Source: Mixia osmundae IAM 14324
Lineage: Eukaryota; Basidiomycota; Mixiomycetes; Mixiales; Mixiaceae
Assembly (NCBI RefSeq): GCF_000708205.1
Contig: NW_014575557.1
Location: forward strand, 496,143 to 560,142
DNA length: 64,000 nt
Reading direction: 5' to 3'
The notes beneath the pieces are model-generated. The model was not told the DNA's origin. It saw only the letters and a list, made by a program, of their open reading frames with translations, and made no database searches. Of the stretch, positions 1-11,963 are shown one piece after another; within the stretch, counting starts at the first letter, position 1; each line of letters starts with the position of its first letter. Made by a program: the position numbers and the translations under genes.

Positions 1-1363
1 AAAGCCTGCTTCGCCCCATAACCGTCTTTACTCTCGGGAATGGCGACCCAGGCATTGTACCCAAACCCGGGCTCTTTCTCTCGAGATCCATAGAGGGTGA
101 GGACCATCTCATCCATCGTGCCTGGGAACAGCAGATCGACCTTGCGCATGAGTGTCGTGTCCGGGCGAGCAGGCGCGACGTCGCCGAGAGCGGTGACGCA
201 AGTACTAAAGTAGGTACCTAGGATGCGCGTCAAGCCGAAGCTGAGTATGCGTCGCTTGGTGAGCTCTGAACGCTCGCTGGTCGTCGAAAAGGTCTTTTCG
301 GCGAAGCCATCGAAGAAGGGCTGTATCTGGCCGTACCAGTATGATGCCTTTGCCTCTCGGAGCGCGGGAAAGTGATAGAGGAAGCGCCAGAAGAGGTAGC
401 GCAATATAGGCGGATCCAATGGCACATCCCAATTCTGTAAATCTACGTCGTCCTTCTTCGCACCGCCGCCGAAGCCGAGGAGCCCTTTCTTTGCCGACTT
501 GGGTTTGGAAAGGGGACCGGTCGCGTGATCTGCAAATGGCGCGCCATAGAGCGCAAGCTCGCCGACTTGTGAGAGCGCAGAGAACTCGCGCTGCATCTGC
601 AGATCACAGAGGGCCTTGGCGAGATAGTGTCTCTCCACCCGAGTGAGCGAAGTGACGGATGATCGTTGATCGGCCTGCTTGTCGACTTTGATATCGCGCG
701 TGAAGAATCCACTGGCCCGACTCTTGCTACTCTTCGTGCTCGTCACTGCAAGCGAGCGTTCGCTGAGGGCCTCGGTCTCAACAGCACTTGACCGGTCAGA
801 CGAATCGTCATCGCTATCGTCGTCATGCTTGCCGTTCGGGACGACGGGTGCAATGGCGGGCGCAAGCTTGGTCTTGTTCGTCTTGCCCTTGTTGGCTTTG
901 ACATTCCTCTTTGCAGCCTTTCGCTCTCGAGGCGCATCAATACGGTCCTCCTTGCGGGCAGACCTGACCGCTTTCTTTCCTGATTTGGGCGTCGATACGA
1001 CTGGTTCTGGCTCTGGTGAGGGTGACCTGGGCTCGCTTGGACCGGCCTCATCGTCACTTGGACCTTCGCTGGGGGTATCATAGACAGCCGCAGGAGCCTT
1101 TGTCTTTGACTTGGCGGGAGACTTCTTAGGTGAAACGCCATTCAGCTTGCGAGCAGTTGGCTTCTTCTTTGGGCTGCTCTTGCTGACGGGTCTTTCCTCT
1201 TCGCTGCTGAAGGAAGACGATGTATCTCCGTCGTCATTGTAGCTGTCGCTGCGCAATATGACTGCGTAGTTGATGCTGCCATCCTGTCACTCGCCACTTT
1301 CAGTCTGCGACTCGTGCAAGCTGGCTTCTCGTCACTCACAGGGAATCTGGCCGGTGCAGGCAT
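1..1363 (-). CDS. PX-associated (PXB) domain protein, 5' part only
   Basis: Exons run from 1340..1363 (starting MPAPARFP) to 1..1283, with a 56-nt GT-AG intron; the gene continues past the left edge, so about 435 residues are visible and the C-terminus is missing. After a low-complexity Ser/Lys/Pro region of about 160 residues comes a block matching the fungal PXB family: LTRVERHYLAKALCDLQMQ, then LRYLFWRFLYHFPALREA and WYGQIQPFFDGFAEK. In that family (S. cerevisiae YPR097W type) PXB precedes a PX phosphoinositide-binding domain and DUF3818; these would lie outside the window. A role in lipid or membrane binding is inferred from the family. The start is the first ATG of the exon that splices cleanly into the long frame. 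Confidence 0.7.
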
Positions 1364-2275
1364 GTTCGGTGTACCGTGCGTGTCACTGCTTCGCCCTCGA
1401 CGATCTCTGTGAGCACACGCAATGATGAGAGTGAGCGGTTCCACGGCACATCTTCGTTCTTAAGAAAGAGCCAAAGCTCGATCAGGAAAGGTGGCGTCGA
1501 GGTCACTCGTGATCAGCGAAGATCACGCCAGGCTGACATCGGCAATTCAGTTCAGGAAAGACGACACTCATTGAGGAACGATCTGCATTGTGAAAACTCT
1601 GTGGGCTATCACACCAGAGAGCATGACGCACCTTGTGCGAAGTGGCGCGAGAGCAGTGAGCGTGAGCAGGTTCATTGATCAGTGCAGCGCAGCGCGGCGA
1701 GGCGGGGACAGACTAGACTGTACGCGATGGACGACTCGCTCGAGTTTGCAAAGCCGTTCACGCATTGCCGCGACGAGCAGAAGTTGCTAAGCAGATTGCG
1801 GTCCATCGTACCTGAGTTGAGGCTCGAGGCGAATCCAACGAGATGCAGCAAAAAGGTGCGCGACGAATCAGTGGGCCGCTTCGGGCTGATCAACAGCAGC
1901 GCATTTTCGGACCGAACTAGCTTAGCGGACGAATGCGGTGGTCAGAAAATGACGACGACGATGTGGGCTCCCTTCATTGTGCAATGACGAGAGTCGTTGG
2001 GATAGCAGTAAAAACGGGACGCGCGCGGTAGCGTGGTAGAGAAGTAAAGTAGTAGTAGTAGTCACATAGATTGATCTCCGAGTCTTTTTCATTTCTCGCT
2101 CTGATCTGCTCGATACTGCGCTGCTCGCTCTTGTTGTAAACCTGGCCAGTCACCTCGATAGTGCTTCTTCATTCTTTTGTGATCGCAGTTTAAGTTGCCA
2201 TCTGAGCAAAGCGCCGTCTGAGCATGTCTGACGGGGCAAGACTGGGTATCACATACTTTCGCATCGACGATGCGC
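1364..2275. other. Intergenic, no supported gene
   Basis: This stretch separates the start of the PXB gene from the stop of the Tra2-like gene. A plus-strand frame at 1727..1987 (86 codons, begins MDDSLEFAKPFTHC) is the only candidate I considered. It has no recognised motif and no partner exon, so I do not call it a gene. The region should hold the PXB gene promoter and the 3' UTR of the Tra2-like gene. A GTA/AGT run near 2050 is a short simple repeat. Confidence 0.4.
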
Positions 2276-3671
2276 CTAGTAGCGAGGAGCAGCACGCTCA
2301 TCGTAGCGGCGGCGGTCGTCATAGGGCGCTGGTGCGCGGCGGTCGTCGCGACGATCATAGCGGTCATCGCGCATGGGTGCAGCGTACGAGCGCGCATCAT
2401 CGCGGTAGCCACGACGGTCATCGTAGCCACGACGGTCGTCGTAGCCTCGGCGGTCATCGTAGCCGCGTCGGTCATCGTACCTTGCGGGAGGAGGAGCGCC
2501 ATTAATATCCTATCGAGCAAAAACGCAACGTGGAAGGATCGATGGAGCGAGCAAGAGTGACGAAGAAGAAGAAGAGGGTCAGATAAGGAAGAGGGACCGT
2601 TTCGACACAGTGGGGTGAAAGGAGGAGAAAAGCACATTGTAAGCGATGGTGTCCAAACGCAACTTACCGGTCATGATAGCCACCACCACCGTAGTAGGGG
2701 TCGCCGTAACCGCCTTGGACGCTTACATCACGCTTGGGAGGTCCATGATAGGCGCCAGGCGTGGCTGGTCAGCGTATGCTTCAGCATCCAGCTTGTCAAA
2801 AGCCCAATCAAGAGGACTGACGGGTACGTGCACGGCCACGACGGGCGAGTGCAACGGAGATCATGCGGCCGTGGAGCTCGGTGGCGTTCATGCCGTCGAT
2901 GGCAGCAGCAGCCTCGTCGGCAGACTCCATGGTGACGAAAGCAAAGCCACGGGATTCCTTGGTGTGCGGATCACGCATGATGGCCGACTTCTGAACCTGA
3001 GCGAGCGCGTGAACGGTCAGGTCGACGATCGGAGCGTGTGAGGCTATCGACGCACTCTGCCGAACTTGGCGAAGCAATCCTCAAGGTCACGGTCCTCTGT
3101 GCGATTGCTGAGGCCAGAGACGTGAAGGTTGTTGCCTGGATTCTCGCCGCCACCAGCCTGGGCGGGCATGGGACTGACCGTTGTGTAGGATGTGAGACTT
3201 GTCCGCGAACAAGAGCTCGTGTGGAGAGACTGACCGATAGGCAGCCCGAGCGGGCGAGCGAGAGCGGTCTCGGCGAGGCGAGGGTGTTCTTCCACCTGTG
3301 TAGGCATTGTCATGACCTGCTCCAGGACCGCCATTCTGTCCGTATTCTGTGATGGTGGTGGATGTCGGGCGAGTAGCGAGACAAGATAGAGGCCAAGCCA
3401 AGAATATCGAGGCGAGGGTCACGATGGCGTCAGATCGATCGGAGGAGCGGACAGGGAGCAAAGGGAGCACATGCGAACGCGGGAGTCCCAGTCAGTCTCA
3501 CTGCTCGCTACGTCCCACCTCGCTGGACGGGCACGGCTGAAGCGGAAAAAGAGGGGAAAGGAAAAAGAGGCAGGCGAAGGCGAAGTGTGGCTACTTCGAC
3601 TGCGTCAAGCTCGACAGTTGTGCCGGATGGAGACGAAGAGACCGAAAGCGTGATGACCTACCGTCTGACAT
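2276..3671 (-). CDS. Tra2-like SR RNA-binding protein (one RRM)
   Basis: Best model: complement(2276..2509, 2727..2764, 2822..2996, 3056..3173, 3235..3346, 3662..3671), 228 aa. Exon 1 is only 10 nt and is followed by a 315-nt intron, the longest inferred here. A short RS segment (RTPSPRRDRSRSPAR) precedes one RRM with RNP2 (NLHVSGLS) and RNP1 (RGFAFVTM), then RARTPTPGAYHGPPKRD, as in transformer-2 proteins. The tail is Arg/Asp/Tyr-rich with four YDDRRG-type repeats. Such proteins bind pre-mRNA in the nucleus and influence splice-site choice. The last intron has two competing donors: GTAAGC at 2726 keeps the YDDRRG frame, while GTAAGT at 2667 adds a Gly/Tyr-rich segment but shifts the tail out of frame. 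RRM identity is firm; the C-terminal isoform is not. Confidence 0.85.
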
Positions 3672-4074
3672 GATGCTTCGTCTAACTTCTTCGTGAGTGC
3701 AGCGAGAACCTCGTCGGCGTTGGAACAGGCATTGCCTGGCCGCTTGAGGGTGTTCACACTTTTGATCGAGACTGTCTCGCGCGCATAAAGCTCGTTTGCT
3801 GGCGGGGAAGCCGATGAGCGACCGGCCGCGTTAGCGAATCGTCCACGTCCACATTGCCGCTCTGCGATCCGTCGATCTCGATACTGTGTGATTGGCCGGG
3901 CACAGTCAGTACAGGGTTGTCACACCGTCGAGGGTCTGTGCAAAGAGTCCAGATTGGTCGTGATCGCAGCAGCAAACGCTTCCGATCTACGTCTGCGCCA
4001 GTCCAGTCAGAACGTCTCGATAGTATTGCAGGCACTCCGGGTGCTCTCACTTGCGACACACTCCACTCGCACAC
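3672..4074. other. Divergent intergenic region
   Basis: This lies between the start codons of the Tra2-like gene (minus strand) and the PY-motif membrane protein (plus strand), so it should carry both promoters. I see no ORF with family motifs, no tRNA-like sequence and no clear TATA box. Confidence 0.4.
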
Positions 4075-4943
4075 ATGTCGACCAATAGCTCCTTTCCCGG
4101 GATCAACAATAGCACGCTCCCTAATCAGCTGCCAGGCAATGGCAATGGCCTCTCTGCAGCCGTGTACTATGGTGTATGTCCCGCTATGTCCGCCGCCGCC
4201 AGATCATTTCTGACTCTGACATCGTACATAAACAGGCCGTCGCCGTCGCTGTCTTTGTCATCGCCGCCATCACCATCGCATCGAGGATAATCTACGCGCG
4301 TAAAGTGCGCGCTCGAACGAGGCGGGACATCAACCTCGAGCGGATAGACCAATCACGACGTGGCGAAGCAGACGGTCTGCCTACCTATCGCGAGACGACA
4401 CACAACCTCGCAGGCACCCAGCCCCTACCGGCCACAGGCGTCGATGCCAACGCACACGTACTCGCAGAGGATGTCGATGTCAACGGCAACCCGGTCTCGC
4501 CCGCCGCGCAGCACTCGCACTTTCATTTCCACTTCCCCAGTCTACCTGCCGCCCTACACATCCGGCCCAGACTCAACAGGCACGCTACAGACGTCAGCGA
4601 TGCACGATCTGTGCACAACGCTCCTCCAGCCTATGCGGGACCCGACGCGCCCAAGTACGAGGAAGGCGAACGCCCTGCCGTGCCAAGCTCGGGTCACACG
4701 GACACGACGACACCCAGCGGCGCACGTGCGGACGATCTCGAGATGGGCGAGATGACGCAACCGAGTTTGCCCCCCGCGATCGACATTGCCATCACACCGC
4801 CTGCCGAGCCAGACAGTGCATACACTGCCGCGCTTGATCATGCCACACTGGGATCAGAGCCAGCCTTTGTGGAGCCTTTCTTACATCCAGAGGAACTACG
4901 ACGCAACCAGCGGGATATAGCAGCAAGAGGCCGATCGAGCTAA
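4075..4943 (+). CDS. Single-pass membrane protein with LPxY and PPxY motifs
   Basis: Exons 4075..4173 and 4236..4943 (62-nt intron, donor GTATGT), 268 aa. The first 33 residues are Asn/Ser-rich with NSS and NST glycosylation sequons. One hydrophobic segment follows at about 34-53 (AVAVAVFVIAAITIASRIIY), then a basic stop-transfer stretch (ARKVRARTRR), suggesting an outside N-terminus and a cytosolic tail. The tail holds LPTY (about 81-84), a His/Phe run (HFHFHF) and PPAY (about 163-166). LPxY/PPxY pairs are the known ligands of Nedd4/Rsp5 WW domains, so a role as ubiquitin-ligase adaptor or substrate is an inference. I do not recognise the family. The gene converges on PEX14, with 89 bp between stops. 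Confidence 0.75.
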
Positions 4944-5032
4944 TGCAAGCGTTGATGGTAGCAATGCGTATTTTGTTGTGTATGTATGTTTCTTGCATGT
5001 TATTCACGACCGAGAGCGTATAGTACAACACA

Positions 5033-6184
5033 TCACGACGCGGGCTCGGCTGAAGCAGTGGCAGGTGCCGGAGTGGGTGCAGGCGCAGCGGGCGCTGCCA
5101 CCTCTTTGCTGTCTGCTGACTCTGGTGCTTGGGCGTTTGCATTTGCGCCGGGACTCAACGAAGGCGTCGAGGCAAGCTGCCAGGCGGGAATGCCTGGAGG
5201 TCGGGAGGTCAGACCTGCAAAGGAAGAGGAGGCAGTGCCGGGGACAGAGGCGCTATTGCCGGTGGCATAGCCGAATCTGTTGCCTGCAAAGGGCATACCG
5301 GGCGAGCTAGCGGGTACAGAGGGTAGCGAACCAGGTTCGCTGGCCGAGGGTGCTGCTTCTGAGCCGGAGACTGCGCCTGGCCGCCGGGCGATGAGGAGTG
5401 ACTTGAGTGATTTGAGCTCCTGTTGCAGATCTGTCAGAGCGGTACTCTGAGCATCCTTGTTCTTCTCGAGCATCTGCGAATGGCCATATCAGTACAACCT
5501 GGATGAGCGGTCGGTGCAGTGACTGACGCGGGGGATCATATCCTTGATGGCGTCAATCTCGTCTCTGATCTGCCTCATGTCATCCTCTCGCTCTTCCTCT
5601 TTCTCCTTGATGGCCTTGACCGCGACAGTGACTTCCTTGACGGTCACATCCAGCTTTGCAGATTGTTCGTCAAAGGCCGACTTGAGCGCTTCGGTGTCCG
5701 CTTCGAGCGAGGACAGAACAGCAGCGGCTTCATCGTATTTTGCAGTCAGTGCATCCTGTGCCTCTGTGAGCGCAGACGAGGTCGGCGGCTGTAATGCCGG
5801 GAACAGGTACTTCTGTTCGCACGCTGTTTGTTCAGACCATGTCTGACAAGAGGGCCCAGGTACGTCGCTTACCCTCGCCAGGGCAATAGTGAGATAGCCG
5901 ACCGAACCGCCAATGACGGTCATGATGAACCAGTCCCGCCAATCTCGGCCCTGATCTTGTGGGATGACACTCATCTGACCGTACCGCGGCTGGCTAGCAT
6001 AAGCGTTGTTCGATGAGGGACCGGCATAGCCAGTAGCATTGGCTTGTCGCATGGCTTCATCGATCTCGCTCTGAGTGAGTCCCTTGGCGGTGAGGAAGGA
6101 GATCCTGTTGGCTATCGGTGATTGTGCGACGCTAGGATCCCTCAGGAAGGAGACGGCAGACTGTACGAGCTCTGCTCTCGACAT
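5033..6184 (-). CDS. PEX14: Peroxin-14, peroxisomal docking protein
   Basis: Exons complement(5033..5473, 5528..5812, 5873..6184), 345 aa, introns of 54 and 60 nt. The N-terminus is the conserved PEX14 helical domain that binds PEX5 and PEX19: RAELVQSAVSFLRDP, IANRISFLTAKGLTQSEID. A membrane segment follows (FIMTVIGGSVGYLTIALAR), then a long coiled coil and a Pro/Ala/Ser-rich C-terminus of low complexity. PEX14 forms the docking and translocation complex for cargo-loaded PEX5 at the peroxisome membrane. The order of domains matches the family. The start is the first ATG and is followed directly by the conserved domain. Confidence 0.93.
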
Positions 6185-6324
6185 CCTGTGTGGAGCCTGC
6201 TGGCCTGCTAGGCGAAAGACGCGTGTGCTCGTTCGACACGCGAGGCAAGTTGACTACACGTCATCTCATTGACTCATCCCCACAGCAGCACGAGACAGAG
6301 AGCACGATGCAGAGGATCACAAGC

Positions 6325-7047
6325 TCATTCCTCTTCTTCGTCTTCTCCCTCGCTCGGCGTCCTCGCCTGTCGACGACCGCCTCGTGAGCTTCGGGCCTGA
6401 GTGCCACGGAAGGAGTGAGACCTACTGCATACTGAGCATCGGTCGTGCCGGACAGCTCTTGTACGAGCCCGCCGTAGGGGTATGTACGAGCAGCGATGGG
6501 TCGAGGTGACATGCTGTAGTAGATCAGCGTGCCAAAAGACGCGAATCCGGCGACGGCGATGGCGAATGCTCTGAGAGCATAGGGACCTGGTGTCGAATGG
6601 ACATCAGGTCCCCACATGGACAGCGTCTCGTCAGACTGGTGTCGCTGCGGATCGCAAGAGCATGAGCGCTGGTGCTGTGAGCCAAGATTACACGTGACCG
6701 AGACTCACCGTTTCGCCAAAGTTGACCCTGCGCACGAGCCATGGCGTCAGCTACAGTTCCCCTGACGAACAAGGGCGAGCGCACCGTTCTTGTGGGTCCC
6801 ACCAGCCATAGGGTTTCCTCCACTGCCTGCTCGTTCCCTTGAATTGAGGGTATCCCAGTCCGGCGAGCTGAGGGTCATTCTCGACTTCTTCAGACGTCGG
6901 TACGATCATCGGCGGCCCTTGCGCATCTTGCTTCTCCGCGTTCTCGATGGAATGCTGTAGCACGGAGCCTCGGGCAGCGTAGGTTCGTCTGAGTTGCGGT
7001 ATCGCTCGGCCTGTCCAACTTGCTCGCGTCGCCAGTCGCAACGACAT
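6325..7047 (-). CDS. NDUFB8: Mitochondrial complex I subunit NDUFB8 (ASHI)
   Basis: Exons complement(6325..6366, 6426..6644, 6709..6727, 6785..7047), 180 aa. It includes a 19-nt internal exon and a 42-nt last exon ending in an acidic EGEDEEEE tail. The N-terminus is Arg/Ser/Thr-rich like a mitochondrial presequence. Conserved ASHI features are ENDPQLAGLGYPQFKG, KPYGWWDPQER, NFGET, then MWGPDVHSTPGPYALRAF and a single membrane helix. The conserved NFGET and MWGPD blocks cross splice junctions, supporting the introns. It is an accessory subunit of the membrane arm of NADH:ubiquinone oxidoreductase, so this fungus should have complex I. It is divergent from XRN1, with 208 bp between starts. Confidence 0.9.
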
Positions 7048-7255
7048 GTCTCCTGTCGAGCCTGAGGACGAATGCGCTTGGTCAGCAGAGCGGAGAGACA
7101 GCAGTCTGACTGGCAACTGACTGCGGCAGGCTGCTGCACAAGTCGGAGCGAGTGAGCGGCACGCAGGAAATCAAATAGCCCCAACATACGCGCCTTCTCC
7201 TCACAGATTCAAGTGACGATCGCCCACTGCCAGTGCAAGTCAGAGTGAGGCAAAG
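7048..7255. promoter_or_regulatory. Bidirectional promoter region NDUFB8/XRN1
   Basis: Only about 208 bp separate the two start codons, so both promoters and 5' UTRs must share this segment. No TATA box stands out. The call rests on gene geometry alone. Confidence 0.45.
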
Positions 7256-10200
7256 ATGGGGTCAGTCATCCGGCTCATCGTGCTGCGTCGCCAGTCTGAG
7301 CACTGCCTTTGCCTGACAGGGTTCCCAAGTTCTTCCGATGGGTCTCGGAGCGATACCCGATGATCTCACAGCTGATCCAAGAGGGCCAGCAACCCGAGTT
7401 CGACAACCTCTACCTCGACATGAACGGCATCATCCACAACTGCTCCCACAAGGATGGCGGAGATGTCCACCATCGGGTGACCGAAGAGCAGATGTTCCTC
7501 GCCATCTTCACCTACATCGAACTCCTCTTTAGCAAGATCAGACCCAAGCAGACCTTTTGTCCGTCTCGCAGCATCCTCGAGCTCAGCCGTATGCTCATTC
7601 ACTGCTTTCCCGGGTGACAGTCATGGCCATCGACGGCGTAGCACCGCGTGCAAAGATGAACCAGCAACGGTCGAGACGATTCAGAACAGCCAAGGAGGCC
7701 AAAGAGGCTCGCGATGCCGCCATCCGCAAAGGAGAAGAACTTCCCAAGGAGGATCCCTTCGACAGCAATGCCATCACGCCAGGCACGCCCTTCATGACCC
7801 GTCTGTCTGCCCAGCTACGCTACTTTGTCAACAAGAAAGTATCAGAGGATGCCGATTGGCAGGGCATCCAAGTCATCCTCAGCGGCCACGAAGTCCCCGG
7901 AGAGGGCGAGCACAAGATTATGCAGTTCATCCGCCATTCCAAAGCTCAGCCGGGATACAACCCCAACGTCAGACATTGTCTGTACGGCCTGGACGCCGAT
8001 CTCATCATGCTTGGCTTGCTCAGTCACGATCCTCACTTCTGTCTCCTGCGAGAAGAGGTCGTCTTCGGCAAGGCACGCAAGACCTCTCAGAGTCTAGAGA
8101 CCAAGAATTTTTACCTGCTCCATCTTTCGCTCTTTCGAGAATATCTCGATCTAGAATTCCAGTCACTCGCCGCCGATCCAACGCTAGGGTTCCAATACGA
8201 CCTCGAACGTATCATCGATGACTTTATATTGCTTGCCATCTTTGTCGGTAACGATTTCTTGCCGCATCTTCCGGGACTACACATCAACGAAGGCGCGCTC
8301 ACGCTCCTGTTCGAGATCTACAAGCGCGTCTTGCCCAAAGCGGGCGGCTACATCAACGAACACGGTCAGCTCAACACGCACCGCTTATCTCTCATCCTCG
8401 AAGAGCTACAATCTTTCGAGAGCGATAACTTTGAGAAAGAATACGCAGACAGCAATTGGTTCAAAGGCAAGCAACAGAACTACATCGAAGCCATGGAGCA
8501 GGCTCGCGCAAGATCCAAGCTCGTCCTGACCAAGGAGCAACGCACGCTCTTCAGAAAAGTCAAAACTTGGCTCCTTTCCCATCTCGATGCACCCACAAGC
8601 GATGCAGTCATGACGCTGCCTGCAAAATATCCTGCACGAGATAGAAGGTTTCTGTCAGATCTTGCGAACGAATTAAGGCTCTTCATCACCTTTGACGAGT
8701 TTGACGAGGACGACAAGCCCGTCATAGCGCTTCGTTTCGACGAAGAAATGCTCAGCCTAGCAGCAGCAGACGGTTCGGTTTCATCCAAGCTCGCAGCTAC
8801 ACATCTCGACGATGACGCTGACGATCCCGCGTGGCAAGACGAGGAGGCATCATCCTCTCCGCACGAAGACGACGAATGGAAGGAGGCCATCTCACGCATC
8901 CTTGCCAAGTACGACAAAGCACAGACGTTGCCCGACTTCAACGAAGCAGACTTTGAGGACTCTTACGCTCAGAAACTTGAGCAGAAAATGTCTGCGTGGA
9001 AGACCGACTACTACAGAGTCTGTTGCGTACTGTCGATGTCATAGGATAGCGCTGACATTTGTGCCACAGGACAAATTGGAATTTGAATTCACAGACAAGC
9101 CAGCTTTACATCAGCTTGCATTCCGATATATCGAAGGGCTACAATGGGTCCTGCATTACTATTACGACGGCGTAGCCTCTTGGGGCTGGTTCTATGACTA
9201 TCACTATGCCCCGAAGATTTCAGGCAAGCAACCTGTGCAACTGTCAGCTCACGGGCGCTGACGTGACATTCTTACAGATCTACAGAACGTAGATCACATG
9301 GAGTTTGTCTTTGATCTCGGCCGACCTTTCAAGCCATTCGAGCAGCTCATGGGCGTCTTGCCCGATCTCAGCGCAACCATTCTGCCGGAAGCTTACAGAG
9401 ACTTGCTCACCAGCCCGGAATCGCCCATCAAGGACTTCTACCCCCGTGATTTCAAGCTAGACTTGAATGGCAAGAAGCAAGATTGGGAAGCAGTGGTCAA
9501 GATTCCCTTTATCGACCAAGCGAGGCTGTTGCACGCGATGGAAGGTCGGAGTGCGCGCTTGACGCCAGACGAGCAGCAAAGGAACACCTGGGGCGATAGC
9601 TACATCTTCACTTACGATGCTGCACACTTTGCTACCTACCCGAGCTCGTTGCCGGGTTTTTTCCCCGATTTACAGAATTGTCAGACAAAGATGCTGCCGT
9701 ACCACCTGCCGACAGTGGAGCACCTTGACTTTGTCAAGGGTCTTTGCGAAGGCGCTCTGATTGGCAAAGACGCCGTGGCTGGCTTTCCATCTTTACATAC
9801 GGTGCAATTCACCGCGCAACTAGGCTATCACTCCGTCAACGTATTCCAATTCGACTCAAAGAATGAATCTATCGTCGTCACGCTAGATGATGCGATAGAA
9901 GATGGCAAGCCGGAAGAGATTGCGCAACAGCTCATTGGACAGCGCATATACGTCGGCTGGCCTTATCTACGCGAAGCACTCGTCGTCGCCATCTCGAATG
10001 ACTTATTCCGCTATGAGGCATCGCCCGTCGCGCCTGGCAGAATCGATAGTATTCCTCATCGGCCTGAACTCATCCGAGGCTGGCGCAAGGCAGCTGATCG
10101 CATCGAAGAGACGTACTCTAAGCGTTTTGGTGTCATCATCGGGGGCGTCGAGACGCTCGTTCATGTCAAGCTTCTCAAGGGTCTGAAGCGACTCGACGAT

Positions 10201-11906
10201 GGCGCACTCATCAAGGAATGGGAGGTCAACGAGAACGAGCAGGCCCTGCAGACGATCGTACAGGACGTCTCTTCTGTCGATGCGCGATATCTAGAACAAG
10301 CCGCGGCGCCGATAAACGTCGACTTCCCCGAAAACACGAATATCTTTTTCCTTGGCGTTGGCGAGTACGGCGCCCCTGCCAAGGTCGTCGGCCACGAGGG
10401 CAATACGGCTGCAATCCAGACGTTCACTTGCGCGCTGGATGCGAAGGAGCGCGAGATCTTCCGCAGTCTTTACCAGTCTCTGCCACAGGCCAATTACCTG
10501 CCTTCCCCGGCGGTATCTCGTCGGCTCAAGATGTCTGCTTTAACGCTGTCAAAGTTAACATCATCGCTACTGCTCGCATACAAAGAGCAGAAAATCAATG
10601 CTGGTCTCAATCTGAAGTTCGAAGCAAAAGCGCAGAAAGTTCTGGGCTATACGCGCCGAAATGATTTTGGATGGGAGTACAGCAGCCGTGCACTCAAACT
10701 CTTGACCTCATATAAGGCCAAATTTCCGGAGATCGTGCAAGCGCTCGATGGCAACAAGCACGATATACAGAGCTTGAGCGATATCTATCCTGCGCAAATG
10801 CTCGAAGCCAAGGCAAAGGAGATCAAAGCCTGGACCACTGAGCATACGCAGGACTTTGAGCGCGTTCCTTTGAATGCCGATCAATTGGAAAAGGTCAGTT
10901 TCTTGACGTGTTGAGCGTTTTTGAGGGCGCTAACGATGCAGGCTGACAGGCGCAAGTGCAAATACTCGAAGCGAAAGCGGACGAGCTGCAGAATCTGCGC
11001 AGCCAAACCGAGTTCAAGCGTAAAGTCTTCCGTGGACTGCCGCGCAGCAGCTTGCTCCGACCTTCTCATACTGGCACACGCCTGCAGAAGCAGACGTTTA
11101 CGACCGGCGATCGCATCATCTTTGTGAGTGATATCGGTCACGTCCCTCTCGCAGCAAAGGGCACTGTCGTCGGCGTCCAAGTCAAATTGATCGATATTGT
11201 CGTCGACGTACCCTTCATGGGTGGCCATACGCTCAATGGACGGTGCTCAGAATACAGAGGACTTTCTGTAGAGCCCACGACCGTCCTCAACTTGACGCAG
11301 CAACAGTTTGCTGTCTCGACAAGGCCAACGCAGCCTGCTCAACCTGCCCGCGCACCCACGACTGCTCAGCGAAGTGCTCGCGACAATTTCTACACGCCTG
11401 CGCAGCGTGGAGCAGCAAGGTGAGATCATTACTGGTAGAGTCTGGTAAACCACGCTGATACACGCAGCTACAGAGGCGCATCGGTATCCGTCATGACACG
11501 AGGCACGTCAGTACGTGGTGGCAGGGGTCGAGGCGACTTCTCTGGCAACTACCAGGCTGCAGCACGACAAGAGTCCAGCCAGGCTTACTTGCCAGTACAG
11601 AATCCACTCGAAGCAGCTCTGGGTATTGCACGCCAGCCAGCAGCACAAGCATACAACTCCGTGCCACCTCCAGCTGCGTTGTCACACCCCAACGGCAGGG
11701 GAGGTCACCCTGCACGCGGAGGTGCGCCTCGAGGCAGAGGTCACACGAACGGCGGACCTCAGCAAATCATCAATCGACAAGCGCCGCCGGTCAGTCCCGC
11801 CCGACGTGGCAGGCCTTCTGGCCACGGACACGGCGCCAGGGGCAGCACAAGAGGCAGGTCAGACGCGAGTCAGTTCCGGTCTCCACCTGCTTCTGTGGCG
11901 AGCTGA
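7256..11906 (+). CDS. XRN1: 5'-3' exoribonuclease 1
   Basis: Exons 7256..7260, 7320..7558, 7621..9017, 9070..9223, 9278..10893, 10950..11419, 11468..11906, 1439 aa. Exon 1 is five nucleotides (ATGGG) and splices to give [15 protein letters not shown], the invariant XRN N-terminus. The nuclease core shows [60 protein letters not shown] and [11 protein letters not shown], the acidic metal-binding motifs of the family. The conserved APKISDLQ block is made by a GC-AG intron (donor GCAAGC at 9224). The C-terminus is Arg/Gly-rich and variable. Xrn1 degrades decapped mRNA in the cytoplasm. It converges on the GrpE gene. Confidence 0.96.
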
Positions 11907-11963
11907 GAAGCTAGCCGAGCTGCACATGAAGCTGCGAGTGGTAATGCATTATCTGCTGGCGCT

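Noticed and set aside
1727-1987. Possible 86-codon plus-strand gene
   Set aside because: It begins with an ATG and looks mildly protein-like, but has no known motif, partner exon or promoter sign.
2089-2637. A 180-codon minus-strand frame rich in ATM/TVVA repeats over the Tra2 tail
   Set aside because: It is the shifted reading of the YDDRRG repeat codons. The Arg-rich frame is typical of RNA-binding proteins and has sensible codons. It could only exist as the tail of a frame-shifted splice form.
9224-9277. GT donor GTGCAA instead of the GC donor in XRN1 intron 4
   Set aside because: It would shift the frame into a stop a few codons later and lose the conserved SDLQ block.
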